DNA of 64,000 nucleotides from Akkermansia sp. (GTDB lineage Bacteria > Verrucomicrobiota > Verrucomicrobiia > Verrucomicrobiales > Akkermansiaceae). Below, in pieces: positions 8,673-17,393 of this stretch. How positions within the stretch are numbered: position 1 is the first letter of the stretch; each line of letters opens with the position of its first letter. The notes below the pieces were generated by a model, which was not told where the DNA came from, searched no databases, and was given only the letters and a program-made list of their open reading frames with translations. Location of the stretch: contig JAFQGF010000037.1 in NCBI GenBank assembly GCA_017415555.1, positions 1-64,000 on the forward strand, in the 5' to 3' direction. Made by a program: the position numbers and the translations under genes.

Positions 8673-10085
8673 TTAGTGGATGTTGAATACCTCGCGGGGG
8701 TCGGCCACGGTGCCGGTTACGGCAGCGGCGGCAGCCATCAGCGGGCTCATGAGCAGGGTGCGCCCGGTGGGGCTGCCCTGGCGGCCTTTGAAGTTGCGGT
8801 TGCTGGTGCTGGCGCAAATCTGGTCGCCTTTCAGCTTGTCCGGGTTCATGGCCAAGCACATGGAGCAACCGGCCAGACGCCATTCGAAGCCGGCGGCGCG
8901 GAAGATATCGGCAATGCCCTCGGCTTCACACTGACGGGCGGTCTCCTGAGAGCCGGGCACAGCCAGAGCTTTTACGCCGGCTGCAACCTTGTGGCCTTTG
9001 AGCAGGGGCGCCACGGCTCGGAAGTCTGAAATGCGCCCGTTGGTGCAGGAGCCAATGAACACTACATTGATGGGCATGCCTTTCAGGGGTTGTCCCGCCT
9101 GTAGCTGCATGTATTCCAGCGCGGTCTGGCGGGCTTTGCGCGTTTCGTTGTCGGGGGCGTCCTCGGGGGAGGGAACGGTTCCGTTGATGCCTATGCTCAT
9201 GTCCGGCGAGATACCCCAGGTGACGGTCGGCTCTATGTCCGCTGCGTCAAAAATCACCACGTCATCGTACACGGCATCTGTATCGCTTGCAAAACTCTTC
9301 CATCGCTCCACAGCGGCGTCCCATGCAGCACCCTTGGGGGCATAGGGGCGCCCCTTCAGGTAGGCAAAGGTCTTTTCGTCCGGGTTCACATAGCCGCAGC
9401 GGGCGGCCCCCTCGATGGCGAGGTTGCAGAGTGTCAGTCGGCCGTCCATCTCCATGTTCTCAATGGCAGACCCGCCAAACTCGTAGGCGTAGCCCAGTCC
9501 GCCATCTGCGCCGAGCTTCCCGATGATGTAGAGAGCCACGTCCTTAGCCGTTACGCCGGGGCGCAAGCTCCCCTCCACGCGCACGTTGCGTACTTTGAGT
9601 GGAAGCATGGCGAGGGTCTGTGTGGCCAGCACATCTCGCACCTGGGTGGTGCCGATGCCCATGGCTATGGAGCCCACAGCACCGTGAGTGGCGGTGTGGG
9701 AGTCACCGCACACAATCGTCATCCCCGGCTGGGTGATGCCCAGCTCCGGCCCGATGGAGTGTACAATGCCCTGATTACCCGTGGGAAGGTCAAACAACCG
9801 TATTCCGGCACCCTCGCAGTTGCTGCGCAGTGCATTGAGCATGGTCTGTGCCCGAGGGTCGGCAAAAGGCTCTGCCTGATTATCCGTGGGGATGATGTGA
9901 TCCACCGTGGCGAAGGTGCGCTCTGGGTGTAATACAGGTAGGTTCAGCTCCCGCAGCATGGCAAAGGCCTGCGGGGAGGTCACTTCGTGAACAAAATGTG
10001 TGGCTATAAAGAGCTGCGTACGACCATCCGGCAGAATGCCTACCGTATGTGCGTCCCAAACTTTCCTGTATAATGTCTTACCCAT
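8673..10085 (-). CDS. leuC: 3-isopropylmalate dehydratase large subunit
   Basis: 470 residues. Aconitase-fold catalytic subunit holding a [4Fe-4S] cluster; with LeuD it isomerises 2-isopropylmalate in leucine biosynthesis. Visible motifs are [20 protein letters not shown] at the N-terminus, [32 protein letters not shown] (first cluster Cys) and [11 protein letters not shown] (remaining cluster Cys). An upstream in-frame ATG exists at 10109, but it would lie in the promoter spacer. The ATG at 10085 ([13 protein letters not shown]) matches the family N-terminus. Confidence 0.96.
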   Translation of the reverse strand: MGKTLYRKVWDAHTVGILPDGRTQLFIATHFVHEVTSPQAFAMLRELNLPVLHPERTFATVDHIIPTDNQAEPFADPRAQTMLNALRSNCEGAGIRLFDLPTGNQGIVHSIGPELGITQPGMTIVCGDSHTATHGAVGSIAMGIGTTQVRDVLATQTLAMLPLKVRNVRVEGSLRPGVTAKDVALYIIGKLGADGGLGYAYEFGGSAIENMEMDGRLTLCNLAIEGAARCGYVNPDEKTFAYLKGRPYAPKGAAWDAAVERWKSFASDTDAVYDDVVIFDAADIEPTVTWGISPDMSIGINGTVPSPEDAPDNETRKARQTALEYMQLQAGQPLKGMPINVVFIGSCTNGRISDFRAVAPLLKGHKVAAGVKALAVPGSQETARQCEAEGIADIFRAAGFEWRLAGCSMCLAMNPDKLKGDQICASTSNRNFKGRQGSPTGRTLLMSPLMAAAAAVTGTVADPREVFNIH

Positions 10086-10099
10086 GGTTTGCAAACGAC

Positions 10100-10128
10100 A
10101 GTCTACCATTGCGTGCGCGAGGCGTCAA
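10100..10128 (-). promoter_or_regulatory. Promoter of leuCD with short leader
   Basis: Minus strand TTGACG, 17-nt spacer, TAGACT. The -10 box ends 14 nt before the leuC ATG. Confidence 0.7.
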
Positions 10129-10176
10129 GATAACATGCCGGAGAATGACACAGAAGGTGGATTCTGAATACGCTGC

Positions 10177-10210
10177 AAAAAAAACAACAGCCTGCGTAGT
10201 GCAGGCTGTT
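10177..10210 (-). terminator. Rho-independent terminator of mdh
   Basis: Perfect 10-bp stem AACAGCCTGC/GCAGGCTGTT with a 5-nt loop. On the minus strand it is followed by eight T residues (the A run 10177-10184 on the plus strand). Confidence 0.92.
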
Positions 10211-10238
10211 GCAGAACAAGGTTGGGTATGCCCGGCTT

Positions 10239-11219
10239 TTAGCCAAGCACCTCGGCGCGCTCCTCGAGCAGCTCGGCGCAGGAGGCGTCAATCTTGCCGC
10301 GGGAGAACTCGTCGATGGGCAGGCCCTCCACGATGGTGAGGGTGCCGTCTGCCTCCGTGCGGCTGGGCATGGAGCAGATGATACCCTCGGGCAGGCCGTA
10401 TTTGGTGCCGTCGCTGTAGCGGGCCACGGAGTACCAGTCACCCTCAGCTGTGGGAGTGGTGAGGTTCTTCACGGTCATGAGGGCAGCATTCGCTGCGGAA
10501 GCGGCGGAGGAAAGACCGCGGGCGGCAATGATGGCGGCACCACGCTGCTGGACGGTCTTAATGAAGTCTGTCTTAAGCCACTCGGAGTCCGTGATGACCT
10601 CGGTAGCGGGCTTGCCGCAAATCTTGGCGTTGGTGAAGTCCGGGTACTGTGTGGCGGAGTGGTTGCCCCAGATGGTCATGTTGGTCACATCGGACACGGC
10701 CACGCCGGCCTTGGCGGCAAGCTGAGCCTTGGCACGGTACTCATCGAGCATGGTCATGGCGAAGAAGTTCTCCTTGGGCATGCCGGTGGCGTTGTGCATG
10801 GCAATCAGGCAGTTGGTGTTGCAGGGGTTGCCCACCACGAATACCTTGCAGCCGGGAGCGGCATTCTCGGCAATGGCCTTGCCCTGGCCCACGAATACCT
10901 TGCCGTTGATGGAAAGAAGATCCTTACGCTCCATGCCGGCCTTGCGGGGCACAGAACCCACGAGCATGCACCAATCGGCGTTCTTGAAGGCCACGGTGGG
11001 ATCATCGGTGGGAACAATCTCCTGCACCAGCGGGAAGGCGCAGTCCTCCAGCTCCATCACCACGCCTTTCAGCTTGTCCAGGCAGGGGGTGATTTCCAGA
11101 AGCTTCAGGATAACGGGCTGGTCGGCACCCAGCATTTCGCCGGCTGCAATGCGGAACAGCAGAGAGTATGCAATATTGCCGGCAGCGCCGGTCACGGTCA
11201 CGGTTACGGGTTTCTTCAT
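10239..11219 (-). CDS. mdh: Malate dehydrogenase
   Basis: 326-residue NAD-dependent enzyme of the TCA cycle that interconverts malate and oxaloacetate, of the cytosolic/type 2 class. Visible are the Rossmann motif [20 protein letters not shown], the ELEDCAFPL region, the substrate-loop arginines around [28 protein letters not shown], and the catalytic His in [13 protein letters not shown]. Length is normal. It is a single-gene unit with its own promoter and terminator. Confidence 0.96.
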   Translation of the reverse strand: MKKPVTVTVTGAAGNIAYSLLFRIAAGEMLGADQPVILKLLEITPCLDKLKGVVMELEDCAFPLVQEIVPTDDPTVAFKNADWCMLVGSVPRKAGMERKDLLSINGKVFVGQGKAIAENAAPGCKVFVVGNPCNTNCLIAMHNATGMPKENFFAMTMLDEYRAKAQLAAKAGVAVSDVTNMTIWGNHSATQYPDFTNAKICGKPATEVITDSEWLKTDFIKTVQQRGAAIIAARGLSSAASAANAALMTVKNLTTPTAEGDWYSVARYSDGTKYGLPEGIICSMPSRTEADGTLTIVEGLPIDEFSRGKIDASCAELLEERAEVLG

Positions 11220-11228
11220 AACGCAGCA

Positions 11229-11257
11229 ATTATGCCTGTTTGTGGGCGTAAAGTCAA
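11229..11257 (-). promoter_or_regulatory. Promoter of mdh, near-leaderless
   Basis: Minus strand TTGACT, 17-nt spacer, CATAAT. The -10 box ends 9 nt before the ATG. Confidence 0.75.
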
Positions 11258-11354
11258 CCCCGAAATCCGTTCACTGTCGCGCTTTTTTTGCCTGTAATGT
11301 ATATTTTAAACTTAGAGTAGTATCGAACTTTCTCGGGAAAAGGCGTGTTTCTCA

Positions 11355-11383
11355 TTGACAAAGCTGCCGCTAGGGGGTATGAT
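11355..11383 (+). promoter_or_regulatory. Promoter of the sua5/tsaC gene; it decides the start codon
   Basis: Perfect TTGACA, 17-nt spacer, TATGAT. Two in-frame ATGs at 11379 and 11382 lie inside the -10 box, so the first usable ATG is 11391, 7 nt beyond the box. Confidence 0.78.
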
Positions 11384-11390
11384 GACGCGC

Positions 11391-12437
11391 ATGGAAACAC
11401 GAGTGATGGAGGTAGACCCGCTGGAGGACTGCCGCAGTGTGTATAAAGAGGCAGCCGGCGTGCTGGCGGATGGTGGGTTGGTAGCCATCCCCACAGAGAC
11501 AGTGTACGGCTTGGGGGCGGATGCTCTCAACACGGAGGCCGTGGCGAATGTGTTTGCCGTGAAGGCGAGGCCGAGTTTTGATCCGCTTATCTGCCATTTT
11601 GCACGGGCAAAGGACATTAAGGACTACACGGAGGTGCCGGCTGAGCTACAGGAGCTGGTGGATAAACTGGCAAAAGAGTTCTGGCCGGGGCCAATGACGC
11701 TGGTGCTGCCGCGCAAATCCATCATTCCCGACATTGTGACGAGTGGCTTGCCCACCGTGGCCTGCCGTGTGCCGAGCCATGAGGTGATGCGTGGAGTGGC
11801 GCGTGCGCTGGAGCATCCCATCGCAGCACCCAGTGCGAATCGTTTTGGCCACATATCTCCCACGAGTGCTCAGGCTGTGGTGAAGGAGCTAGGGGGCAGT
11901 ATTCCGCTGGTGCTGGATGCCGGTGCCTGTTCGGAAGGTCTGGAGAGCACGATATTGATGCCTTGTCTGGATGAGAAGGGGAAGCCTGCCGTGCGCCTGC
12001 TGCGCGAGGGCCCCATCACCCGCGAAAAACTGCGTGGTATCTGCCGTGTGCTCAAACCCGGTAAGGGGAAGGTTGCTGATGATGTATTGCCCAGTGCTCC
12101 CGGCCAGTTGAAGAGCCATTATGCACCCGGAAAGCCGCTCATGCTCTGGAATCCCCGCGAGGCGTTTGTGCCGGAGGCGGGGGTGAGCTATGGCCTCATC
12201 AGTTACGAAGGTGAGTCCGAGCTGGCGCAGCAGGACTGCTGGACTGAGGTGATGCCGCTTTCTCCGGGGAGTGGGCGTCTGGCCGAGGCTGCCGTGCGCC
12301 TGTTTGCGGTGATGCGTGCCATGGATGAGAACGAGGATGTGCAGGTGATTGTGGCAGAAGAGTTGCCCGAGACGGGGCTGGGATGTGCCATGATGGATCG
12401 CCTGCGCCGTGCTGCGGCCAAACGAGAGGAGGTCTAA
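11391..12437 (+). CDS. L-threonylcarbamoyladenylate synthase (Sua5/YrdC/YwlC family)
   Basis: 348 residues. It makes threonylcarbamoyl-AMP from Thr, bicarbonate and ATP for the t6A37 tRNA modification; the partner transferase TsaD is encoded at 27790-28842. The YrdC domain (residues 15-200) contains AIPTETVYGLGADALN, KARPSFDPLI, FWPGPMTLVLPR and PSANRFGHISPTSA. A C-terminal Sua5 domain (about 230-348) beginning SAPGQLKSHYAPGKPL makes this the long Sua5 type rather than short TsaC. The start is chosen from the promoter position. Four genes follow on the same strand, the first after only 5 nt. Confidence 0.93.
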   Translation: METRVMEVDPLEDCRSVYKEAAGVLADGGLVAIPTETVYGLGADALNTEAVANVFAVKARPSFDPLICHFARAKDIKDYTEVPAELQELVDKLAKEFWPGPMTLVLPRKSIIPDIVTSGLPTVACRVPSHEVMRGVARALEHPIAAPSANRFGHISPTSAQAVVKELGGSIPLVLDAGACSEGLESTILMPCLDEKGKPAVRLLREGPITREKLRGICRVLKPGKGKVADDVLPSAPGQLKSHYAPGKPLMLWNPREAFVPEAGVSYGLISYEGESELAQQDCWTEVMPLSPGSGRLAEAAVRLFAVMRAMDENEDVQVIVAEELPETGLGCAMMDRLRRAAAKREEV

Positions 12438-12442
12438 ACGGT

Positions 12443-12943
12443 ATGCGTTTTCTGCAATCTTTCGTAGTGGCTATTGTGCTGCGCTTTGTGCATGCTGCCC
12501 TCATCGAGCTGCGGGCGCTGGACAGTCGCGTGGTAAAAGAGTTTGAGCGCATGCCGGAGGGGCTCAGCTACGCTATTCGTACCGGTCACAACGGCCCCTC
12601 TCTTTATGTGGAATGGGATGGGCGGGAGCTGCGGCGCCTGCCGTCTCTGGCTCACCCGGCTTGTGCTTTGCGTATTAAGAGCATGCCGCTGGCCTTTCAG
12701 CTTTTCACCGGGCAAATGGGCTTGTCCCAGGCATACGCCCGCCATGCGTTCACCATGGGCGGCGAGGTGGCGGATGTGATGCGCCTGGCCCGACTGGTGA
12801 ACCTGGTGGAGGCCTACCTCTTCCCGAAAATTATGACGCGGCGCATCATGACGGATGTGCCGGAAACCGAGGTGTGTTTTCTGCGCGCCTATGCCCGCAT
12901 ACTGCTGGGCTTCCTGACCTGTAAATACAAACTTTCCAAGTGA
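12443..12943 (+). CDS. SCP2-like sterol/lipid-binding domain protein (tentative)
   Basis: 166 residues starting MRFLQSFVVAIVLRF, preceded by GAGGAGGT. An amphipathic N-terminal stretch leads into a beta-rich central part (LSYAIRTGHNGPSLYVEW, LRRLP, CALRIKSMPLAFQLFTGQM) and a glycine motif FTMGGEVADVMRLARLVN, which resembles SCP2/sterol-carrier-like lipid-binding proteins. This family assignment is by pattern and uncertain. It is packed between sua5 and two dehydrogenase genes, its stop codon overlapping a possible GTG start of the next gene. The context suggests handling of a hydrophobic alcohol or aldehyde. Confidence 0.65.
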   Translation: MRFLQSFVVAIVLRFVHAALIELRALDSRVVKEFERMPEGLSYAIRTGHNGPSLYVEWDGRELRRLPSLAHPACALRIKSMPLAFQLFTGQMGLSQAYARHAFTMGGEVADVMRLARLVNLVEAYLFPKIMTRRIMTDVPETEVCFLRAYARILLGFLTCKYKLSK

Positions 12944-12945
12944 TT

Positions 12946-14127
12946 ATGGTACCATATTTTGAATTTCAGAATGCTGTTAAACTGCTCTGCGGCGAGCTGG
13001 CATTGGAGCGTATTGCGATTGAGCTGGAGCTGATGGGCGCCTCGAAACCCCTGATGCTTTCTGACGCAGTATTGACAAAAATCGGCACACTGGCTACGGT
13101 GATTAAAGCCATGGAGTCCGAGGGCGTGGAACCCGCTGCCACCTTTACGGATATTCCGGTGGATTCCTCTCTGGCGGTGGTGAACCATATTGCGGCGTTC
13201 TACCGAGAGCAGGGGTGCGACTCCATCGTGGCTGTGGGTGGCGGCTCGGTGATTGATACGGCCAAGGGCGTGCGCCTGGTGCTCTCGCAGAATAAGCAGG
13301 ATATCCTGTCTCTCAGCGGGCTGGATAACCTGGTGCGCGGAAAGCATGTGCCCTTTATTGTGGTGCCCACAACCGCGGGAACCGGCTCGGAATGCACCGG
13401 TGTGGCGGTGATTCGCAATGATTCGAATGGCGTGAAGATGGAGTTTCTCTCTCCCTATGTGGAGCCGGATGCCGCTGTGATTGACCCGCGCATGACGGTC
13501 GGGCTGCCGCCCAAGGCTACTGCGACCACCGGTATGGATGCCCTGGTGCATGCCATTGAGGCTTGCACCTGCCAGCAGGCTAACCCCCTCAGCACGTCAT
13601 ACGGCACGGCTGCCATCCGCATGATTGCAGAGAATGTGGTGGAGGCCACGCGCAATGGCAGCAACAAGCAGGCGCGTTTTGCCATGGCTCTGGCGTCCAC
13701 AATGGCCGGTATATCCTTCTCCAATTCTATGGTGGGAGCCGTGCATGCCATAGGGCACGCACTGGGCGGTGTGTGCCATGTGCCGCATGCCGTGGCCATG
13801 ACGATTCTTCTGCCGCATGTGATGCGTTACAACCTGAGCCATTGTGCACAGGGATATGCCGAGCTTCTGCCTCTGCTGGTGGGTATGGAGGCCGCTATGG
13901 CTACGCCGGCAGAGAAGCGGGCAGAGGCTGCCATTGAGGCCGTTGTCGCGTTGGGCCGCAAGCTGCACGATATTTGTGGCATTCCCCTGACGCTGAGCGA
14001 TGCCGGGGTGGTGCGCGATACCTTTGCTCATGTGGCGGAAGTGGCCGTGAATGATGGCGCTCTTATTGTCAATCCGCGCGCTGCGGATGAATCTCAGGTT
14101 ATCGAAATCCTTAACGCCGCCTACTGA
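12946..14127 (+). CDS. Iron-containing alcohol dehydrogenase
   Basis: 393 residues of the Fe-ADH (group III) family, which oxidises or reduces small alcohols/aldehydes with NAD(P). Visible are the nucleotide motif SIVAVGGGSVIDTAKGV, TTAGTGSECTGVAVI, the metal-binding segments MDALVHAIEA, HAIGHALGG and HVPHAVAMTILLPHV. An in-frame GTG at 12940 overlaps the previous stop; ATG 12946 is preferred. An aldehyde dehydrogenase gene follows 2 nt later. The two could carry out successive oxidation steps, or reduction, of the same carbon chain. Confidence 0.92.
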   Translation: MVPYFEFQNAVKLLCGELALERIAIELELMGASKPLMLSDAVLTKIGTLATVIKAMESEGVEPAATFTDIPVDSSLAVVNHIAAFYREQGCDSIVAVGGGSVIDTAKGVRLVLSQNKQDILSLSGLDNLVRGKHVPFIVVPTTAGTGSECTGVAVIRNDSNGVKMEFLSPYVEPDAAVIDPRMTVGLPPKATATTGMDALVHAIEACTCQQANPLSTSYGTAAIRMIAENVVEATRNGSNKQARFAMALASTMAGISFSNSMVGAVHAIGHALGGVCHVPHAVAMTILLPHVMRYNLSHCAQGYAELLPLLVGMEAAMATPAEKRAEAAIEAVVALGRKLHDICGIPLTLSDAGVVRDTFAHVAEVAVNDGALIVNPRAADESQVIEILNAAY

Positions 14128-14129
14128 TT

Positions 14130-15494
14130 ATGCACGAGCTTGTCGAAAAACAACGCACATTTTTCCTCACTCACGCCACGCGCGATGTGAAGTTCCGCCT
14201 GGCTGCACTGAAAAAACTGAAGAAAACCATCATTGAGTGGGAGCCGCGTATTGCTGAGGCTCTGCAGAAAGACCTCGGTAAGTGTGGTACGGAAACCTAC
14301 ATGACCGAAATCGGTATGGTGCTGGCCGGTCTGAGCGAGAATATCCGCCACCTGCGCCGCTGGAGCCGCCCGAAGAAGGTGATGGCCCCGCTGGCTCAGT
14401 TCCCCTCCACCTGTCGTGTGCAGCCGGAGCCCTACGGCGTGACGCTTATCCTGAGCCCTTGGAATTATCCCATCCTGCTTTGTCTGGATCCGCTGGCCGC
14501 AGCTCTGGCTGCCGGCAACTGCGCTGTAGTGAAGCCTTCTTCCATGTCTCCAGCCACATCTCAGGTGATTGCTGAGATGCTGGCCAGCATTTTCCCGGCA
14601 GAGTATGTGACCACCGTGCTGGGCGGGCGTAATGAAATAGGTGCTTTGCTGAAGGAGAAGTTCGACTATATCTTCTTTACCGGCAGCCCGGTGGTGGGGC
14701 ATGTGGTGATGGAGGCAGCATCCCGCCATCTGACCCCCGTAACGCTGGAACTGGGCGGCAAGAGCCCCTGCATTGTGGACGAAACCGCCAACATTCGCGT
14801 AGCGGCCCGTCGCATCGCCTTCGGCAAAATCCTCAATGCGGGGCAGACCTGTGTGGCTCCCGATTACCTGCTTATTCACAGCAGCCGCAAACAGGAGTTC
14901 ATTACCGCATACTGTGCAGAGGTAAAGCGCATGCTGGGTGAGGAACCGCTGAAGGATGAAACCTTCACGCACATTGTCAACGAGAAGCATTTCAATCGCC
15001 TCATGGGGCTCATGCAGGGCGCCAAGGCCCTCATTGGCGGGCAGGGTGACCCTGCCACCCTCCGCATTGCTCCCACTCTGCTCGATGACGTCACACCCGA
15101 GTCTCCCTGCATGAAGGAGGAGATTTTCGGCCCCATCCTGCCCATTCTCACCTGGGATAAGTGGGAGGAGGTCGAGAAGTTTGTGCTCAGCCGTCCTCGC
15201 CCGCTGGCTTCCTATCTCTTCACCACCTGCTCTGCCAATGAGAAGCGTTTTGTCAACCACCTTTCCTTCGGTGGTGGCTGCGTGAATGATACCATCATAC
15301 ACCTCGCCGTACACGGCCTGCCATTCGGCGGTGTGGGCGACAGTGGCATGGGCTCCTACCATGGCAAGGCCGGGTTCGATACCTTCACGCACTACAAATC
15401 TGTGCTCACCAAGGCGAACTGGCTGGATTTGCCCATGCGCTATCATCCTTACAAGCCATTTGCTGAGAAGCTGTTGCGTGTATTCCTGCGCTGA
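14130..15494 (+). CDS. Aldehyde dehydrogenase, class 3 / fatty-aldehyde type
   Basis: 454 residues, the short ALDH type (YwdH/class 3). Motifs: LSPWNYPILLCLDPLAAALA, GNCAVVKPSS, FFTGSPVVGHVVMEAA, the general base in LELGGKSPCIV, the nucleophilic Cys in GQTCVAPDY, and KEEIFGPILPI. The C-terminus ends LPMRYHPYKPFAEKLLRVFL, basic and hydrophobic as in membrane-associated fatty aldehyde dehydrogenases. With the Fe-ADH and SCP2-like neighbours, a long-chain alcohol/aldehyde substrate is a reasonable inference. Confidence 0.93.
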   Translation: MHELVEKQRTFFLTHATRDVKFRLAALKKLKKTIIEWEPRIAEALQKDLGKCGTETYMTEIGMVLAGLSENIRHLRRWSRPKKVMAPLAQFPSTCRVQPEPYGVTLILSPWNYPILLCLDPLAAALAAGNCAVVKPSSMSPATSQVIAEMLASIFPAEYVTTVLGGRNEIGALLKEKFDYIFFTGSPVVGHVVMEAASRHLTPVTLELGGKSPCIVDETANIRVAARRIAFGKILNAGQTCVAPDYLLIHSSRKQEFITAYCAEVKRMLGEEPLKDETFTHIVNEKHFNRLMGLMQGAKALIGGQGDPATLRIAPTLLDDVTPESPCMKEEIFGPILPILTWDKWEEVEKFVLSRPRPLASYLFTTCSANEKRFVNHLSFGGGCVNDTIIHLAVHGLPFGGVGDSGMGSYHGKAGFDTFTHYKSVLTKANWLDLPMRYHPYKPFAEKLLRVFLR

Positions 15495-15496
15495 GC

Positions 15497-15583
15497 TTAG
15501 AGTTCAAAATTATCCTCAGGCTGTATACCCGGTGTGGGGTAGACCTTCATGCCATCGGGAGTGCAGCCTTTGCCGTGTCGCAT
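15497..15583 (-). CDS. Possible 28-codon peptide or coding remnant
   Basis: A minus-strand frame reads MRHGKGCTPDGMKVYPTPG and ends PEDNFEL, preceded in frame, without ATG/GTG/TTG, by FFYNKKRGFPYI back to about 15636. The composition looks protein-like rather than random, but no conventional start covers the upstream part. It could be a decayed small gene or one with an ATA start. Confidence 0.2.
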   Translation of the reverse strand: MRHGKGCTPDGMKVYPTPGIQPEDNFEL

Positions 15584-15597
15584 GATATAGGGGAAAC

Positions 15598-15623
15598 CGC
15601 GTTTTTTGTTGTAAAAAAACGCG
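15598..15623. terminator. Hairpin after the aldehyde dehydrogenase gene
   Basis: CGCGTTTTTT (15598-15607) pairs with AAAAAACGCG (15614-15623). The stem is A/T-rich and lies between the plus-strand ALDH gene and the next promoter. It could end transcription in either direction, although there is no separate T tract. Confidence 0.35.
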
Positions 15624-15658
15624 TTTATGTCATGCGGTGACTAAACGCTACTTCATGC

Positions 15659-15687
15659 TTGACATTTATGTGGTGATAAGGCACTCT
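15659..15687 (+). promoter_or_regulatory. Putative promoter of the carboxynorspermidine synthase gene
   Basis: Perfect TTGACA with a weak -10 (CACTCT) after 17 nt. The -10 would end 9 nt before the ATG, the same spacing as in other units of this window, which is the main reason to accept it. Confidence 0.4.
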
Positions 15688-15696
15688 TACCGCGCA

Positions 15697-16926
15697 ATGA
15701 ACAACACTGTACTCATTATCGGAGCTGGTGGTGTGGGCCATGTGGTGGCTCACAAGTGTGCCCAGATGGCAGATGTTTACAAGAACATCCATCTGGCTTC
15801 GCGTACCAAGAGCAAGTGCGATGCGATTGCGGCCGATGTGCTGGCCCGCAGCGGCGTGCAGATTACCACCCATGCGGTGGATGCCGACAATGTGGCCGCC
15901 ACGGTGGCTCTCATTAAGGAGGTGCAGCCCGACCTCGTGCTCAATGTGGCACTGCCCTATCAGGACCTCCCCCTCATGGATGCCTGTCTTGAGGCCGGAG
16001 TGAACTATATGGACACTGCCAATTATGAGCCTCGCGACGTGGCCAAGTTCGAGTACAGCTGGCAGTGGGCTTACCAGGAGCGCTTTAAGAAGGCCGGTCT
16101 TTATGCTCTGCTGGGTTCCGGTTTCGACCCGGGTGTGACCAACGTTTACACCGCTTGGGCTCTCAAGCACCATTTCGACGAGATTGAGTACCTCGATATC
16201 ATCGATGTGAATGGCGGCGACCACGGCCAGGCTTTCGCTACCAACTTCAACCCGGAAATCAACATCCGCGAGGTGTCTGCCCCCTGCCGCCACTGGGAGA
16301 ACGGCGATTTCCAGGAGACCGGTGCCATGAGCATGCACCAGCCCTTTACCTGCCCGGATGGCGTGGGTACCTACGAGATTTACCGCATGTACCACGAGGA
16401 GATGGAATCCCTTGTGAAGCATATCCCCACCATTAAGCGTGCTCAGTTCTGGATGAGCTTCTCCCCCAACTACATCAACCACCTCACCGTGCTGAAGAAT
16501 GTGGGTATGACCCGCATCGACCCTGTGATGTATAATGGCGTGGAGATTGTGCCTCTGCAGTTCCTGAAGGCTGTTCTTCCCGACCCCGGCGACCTGGGCA
16601 AGACCACGCACGGCCGCACCTGCATCGGCTGCGTCATTCAGGGTAAGAAGGATGGCAAGTACAAGGCTGTTTACATCTACAACATCTGCGACCACGAGGA
16701 GTGCTTCCGCGAGGTGGGCTCTCAGGCCATTTCCTACACTACCGGTGTTCCCGCAGCCATTGGCGGTCGCATGATTATGACCGGCACCTGGAGCGGGGAA
16801 GGCGTGTTCAATATGGAACAGAACGACCCGGATCCCTTCATGGATGCTCTCAACAAGTACGGCCTGCCCTGGCAGTGCATCGAGCTTACCGAAGAGCAGG
16901 CTGCGGCTCTGCGTGTGACAGAGTAA
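15697..16926 (+). CDS. Saccharopine dehydrogenase-family protein, probably carboxynorspermidine/carboxyspermidine synthase
   Basis: 409 residues. It reductively couples aspartate semialdehyde with a diamine to form carboxy(nor)spermidine, the alternative bacterial polyamine route. The N-terminal Rossmann motif is VLIIGAGGVGHVVAHKCAQ (residues 4-22). Family-typical segments follow: ASRTKSKCDAIA, NVALPYQDLPLMDACLEAGV, GSGFDPGVTNVYTAWA, and DVNGGDHGQAFATNFNPEIN. The frame extends upstream, but ATG 15697 (MNNTVLIIGAGG) matches the family and lies just past the promoter. The decarboxylase partner is not in this window. The C-terminal part is complete. Confidence 0.88.
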   Translation: MNNTVLIIGAGGVGHVVAHKCAQMADVYKNIHLASRTKSKCDAIAADVLARSGVQITTHAVDADNVAATVALIKEVQPDLVLNVALPYQDLPLMDACLEAGVNYMDTANYEPRDVAKFEYSWQWAYQERFKKAGLYALLGSGFDPGVTNVYTAWALKHHFDEIEYLDIIDVNGGDHGQAFATNFNPEINIREVSAPCRHWENGDFQETGAMSMHQPFTCPDGVGTYEIYRMYHEEMESLVKHIPTIKRAQFWMSFSPNYINHLTVLKNVGMTRIDPVMYNGVEIVPLQFLKAVLPDPGDLGKTTHGRTCIGCVIQGKKDGKYKAVYIYNICDHEECFREVGSQAISYTTGVPAAIGGRMIMTGTWSGEGVFNMEQNDPDPFMDALNKYGLPWQCIELTEEQAAALRVTE

Positions 16927-16950
16927 GCCGCTCATACGCTTTTACTACAC

Positions 16951-16983
16951 AGAGTCGCGCACTGTCCGGCAGAGCGCGACTCT
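16951..16983. terminator. Hairpin between the polyamine gene and the GGQ-protein gene
   Basis: Perfect 10-bp inverted repeat AGAGTCGCGC/GCGCGACTCT with a 13-nt loop. No T run follows, so it may be an attenuating or RNA-stabilising structure rather than a full terminator. Confidence 0.45.
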
Positions 16984-17000
16984 GTGGCTCAAGACACATT

Positions 17001-17354
17001 ATGGCGGTATCTCAGCAGAAGCGACTGGAACTTGTCGAGCGCATGAAGGCGCTCGAAATATACGAGCGCGACCTGGAGGAGTCCTTTGTGCGCGGCAGCG
17101 GCAAGGGAGGGCAGAAAGTCAACAAAACGAACAATGCGGTATGTCTGATTCATCGCCCCACGGGAATTGTCATTAAATGCCACCGCGAGCGGGAGCGCGA
17201 GATAAACCGCTTCCTCGCTCGCCGGGCTCTCTGCGATGAGCTCGACCATCGGCTTAACGGCGCTCCCAGCCCGAAGCAAATGGAAGCCATCCGTGCCCGC
17301 AAACGTGGCAGTCTGCAAAAGAATATCAGCATCGTGCAGCGCAAGAATGTGTGA
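17001..17354 (+). CDS. Peptide chain release factor-like protein (GGQ domain only)
   Basis: 117 residues consisting essentially of the class I release-factor catalytic domain. The motif GSGKGGQKVNKTNNAVCLIH carries the GGQ that triggers peptidyl-tRNA hydrolysis, and the C-terminus is basic (RARKRGSLQKNISIVQRKN). It has no codon-recognition domain, so it resembles ArfB/YaeJ, PrfH or mtRF-R type ribosome rescue factors that act on stalled ribosomes. Which subgroup it belongs to cannot be settled by eye. It begins 74 nt after the previous gene, separated by a strong hairpin. Confidence 0.85.
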   Translation: MAVSQQKRLELVERMKALEIYERDLEESFVRGSGKGGQKVNKTNNAVCLIHRPTGIVIKCHREREREINRFLARRALCDELDHRLNGAPSPKQMEAIRARKRGSLQKNISIVQRKNV

Positions 17355-17393
17355 AAATTGAACGCGGTGGCGCGTTAGTGACTCTAACTTAAT

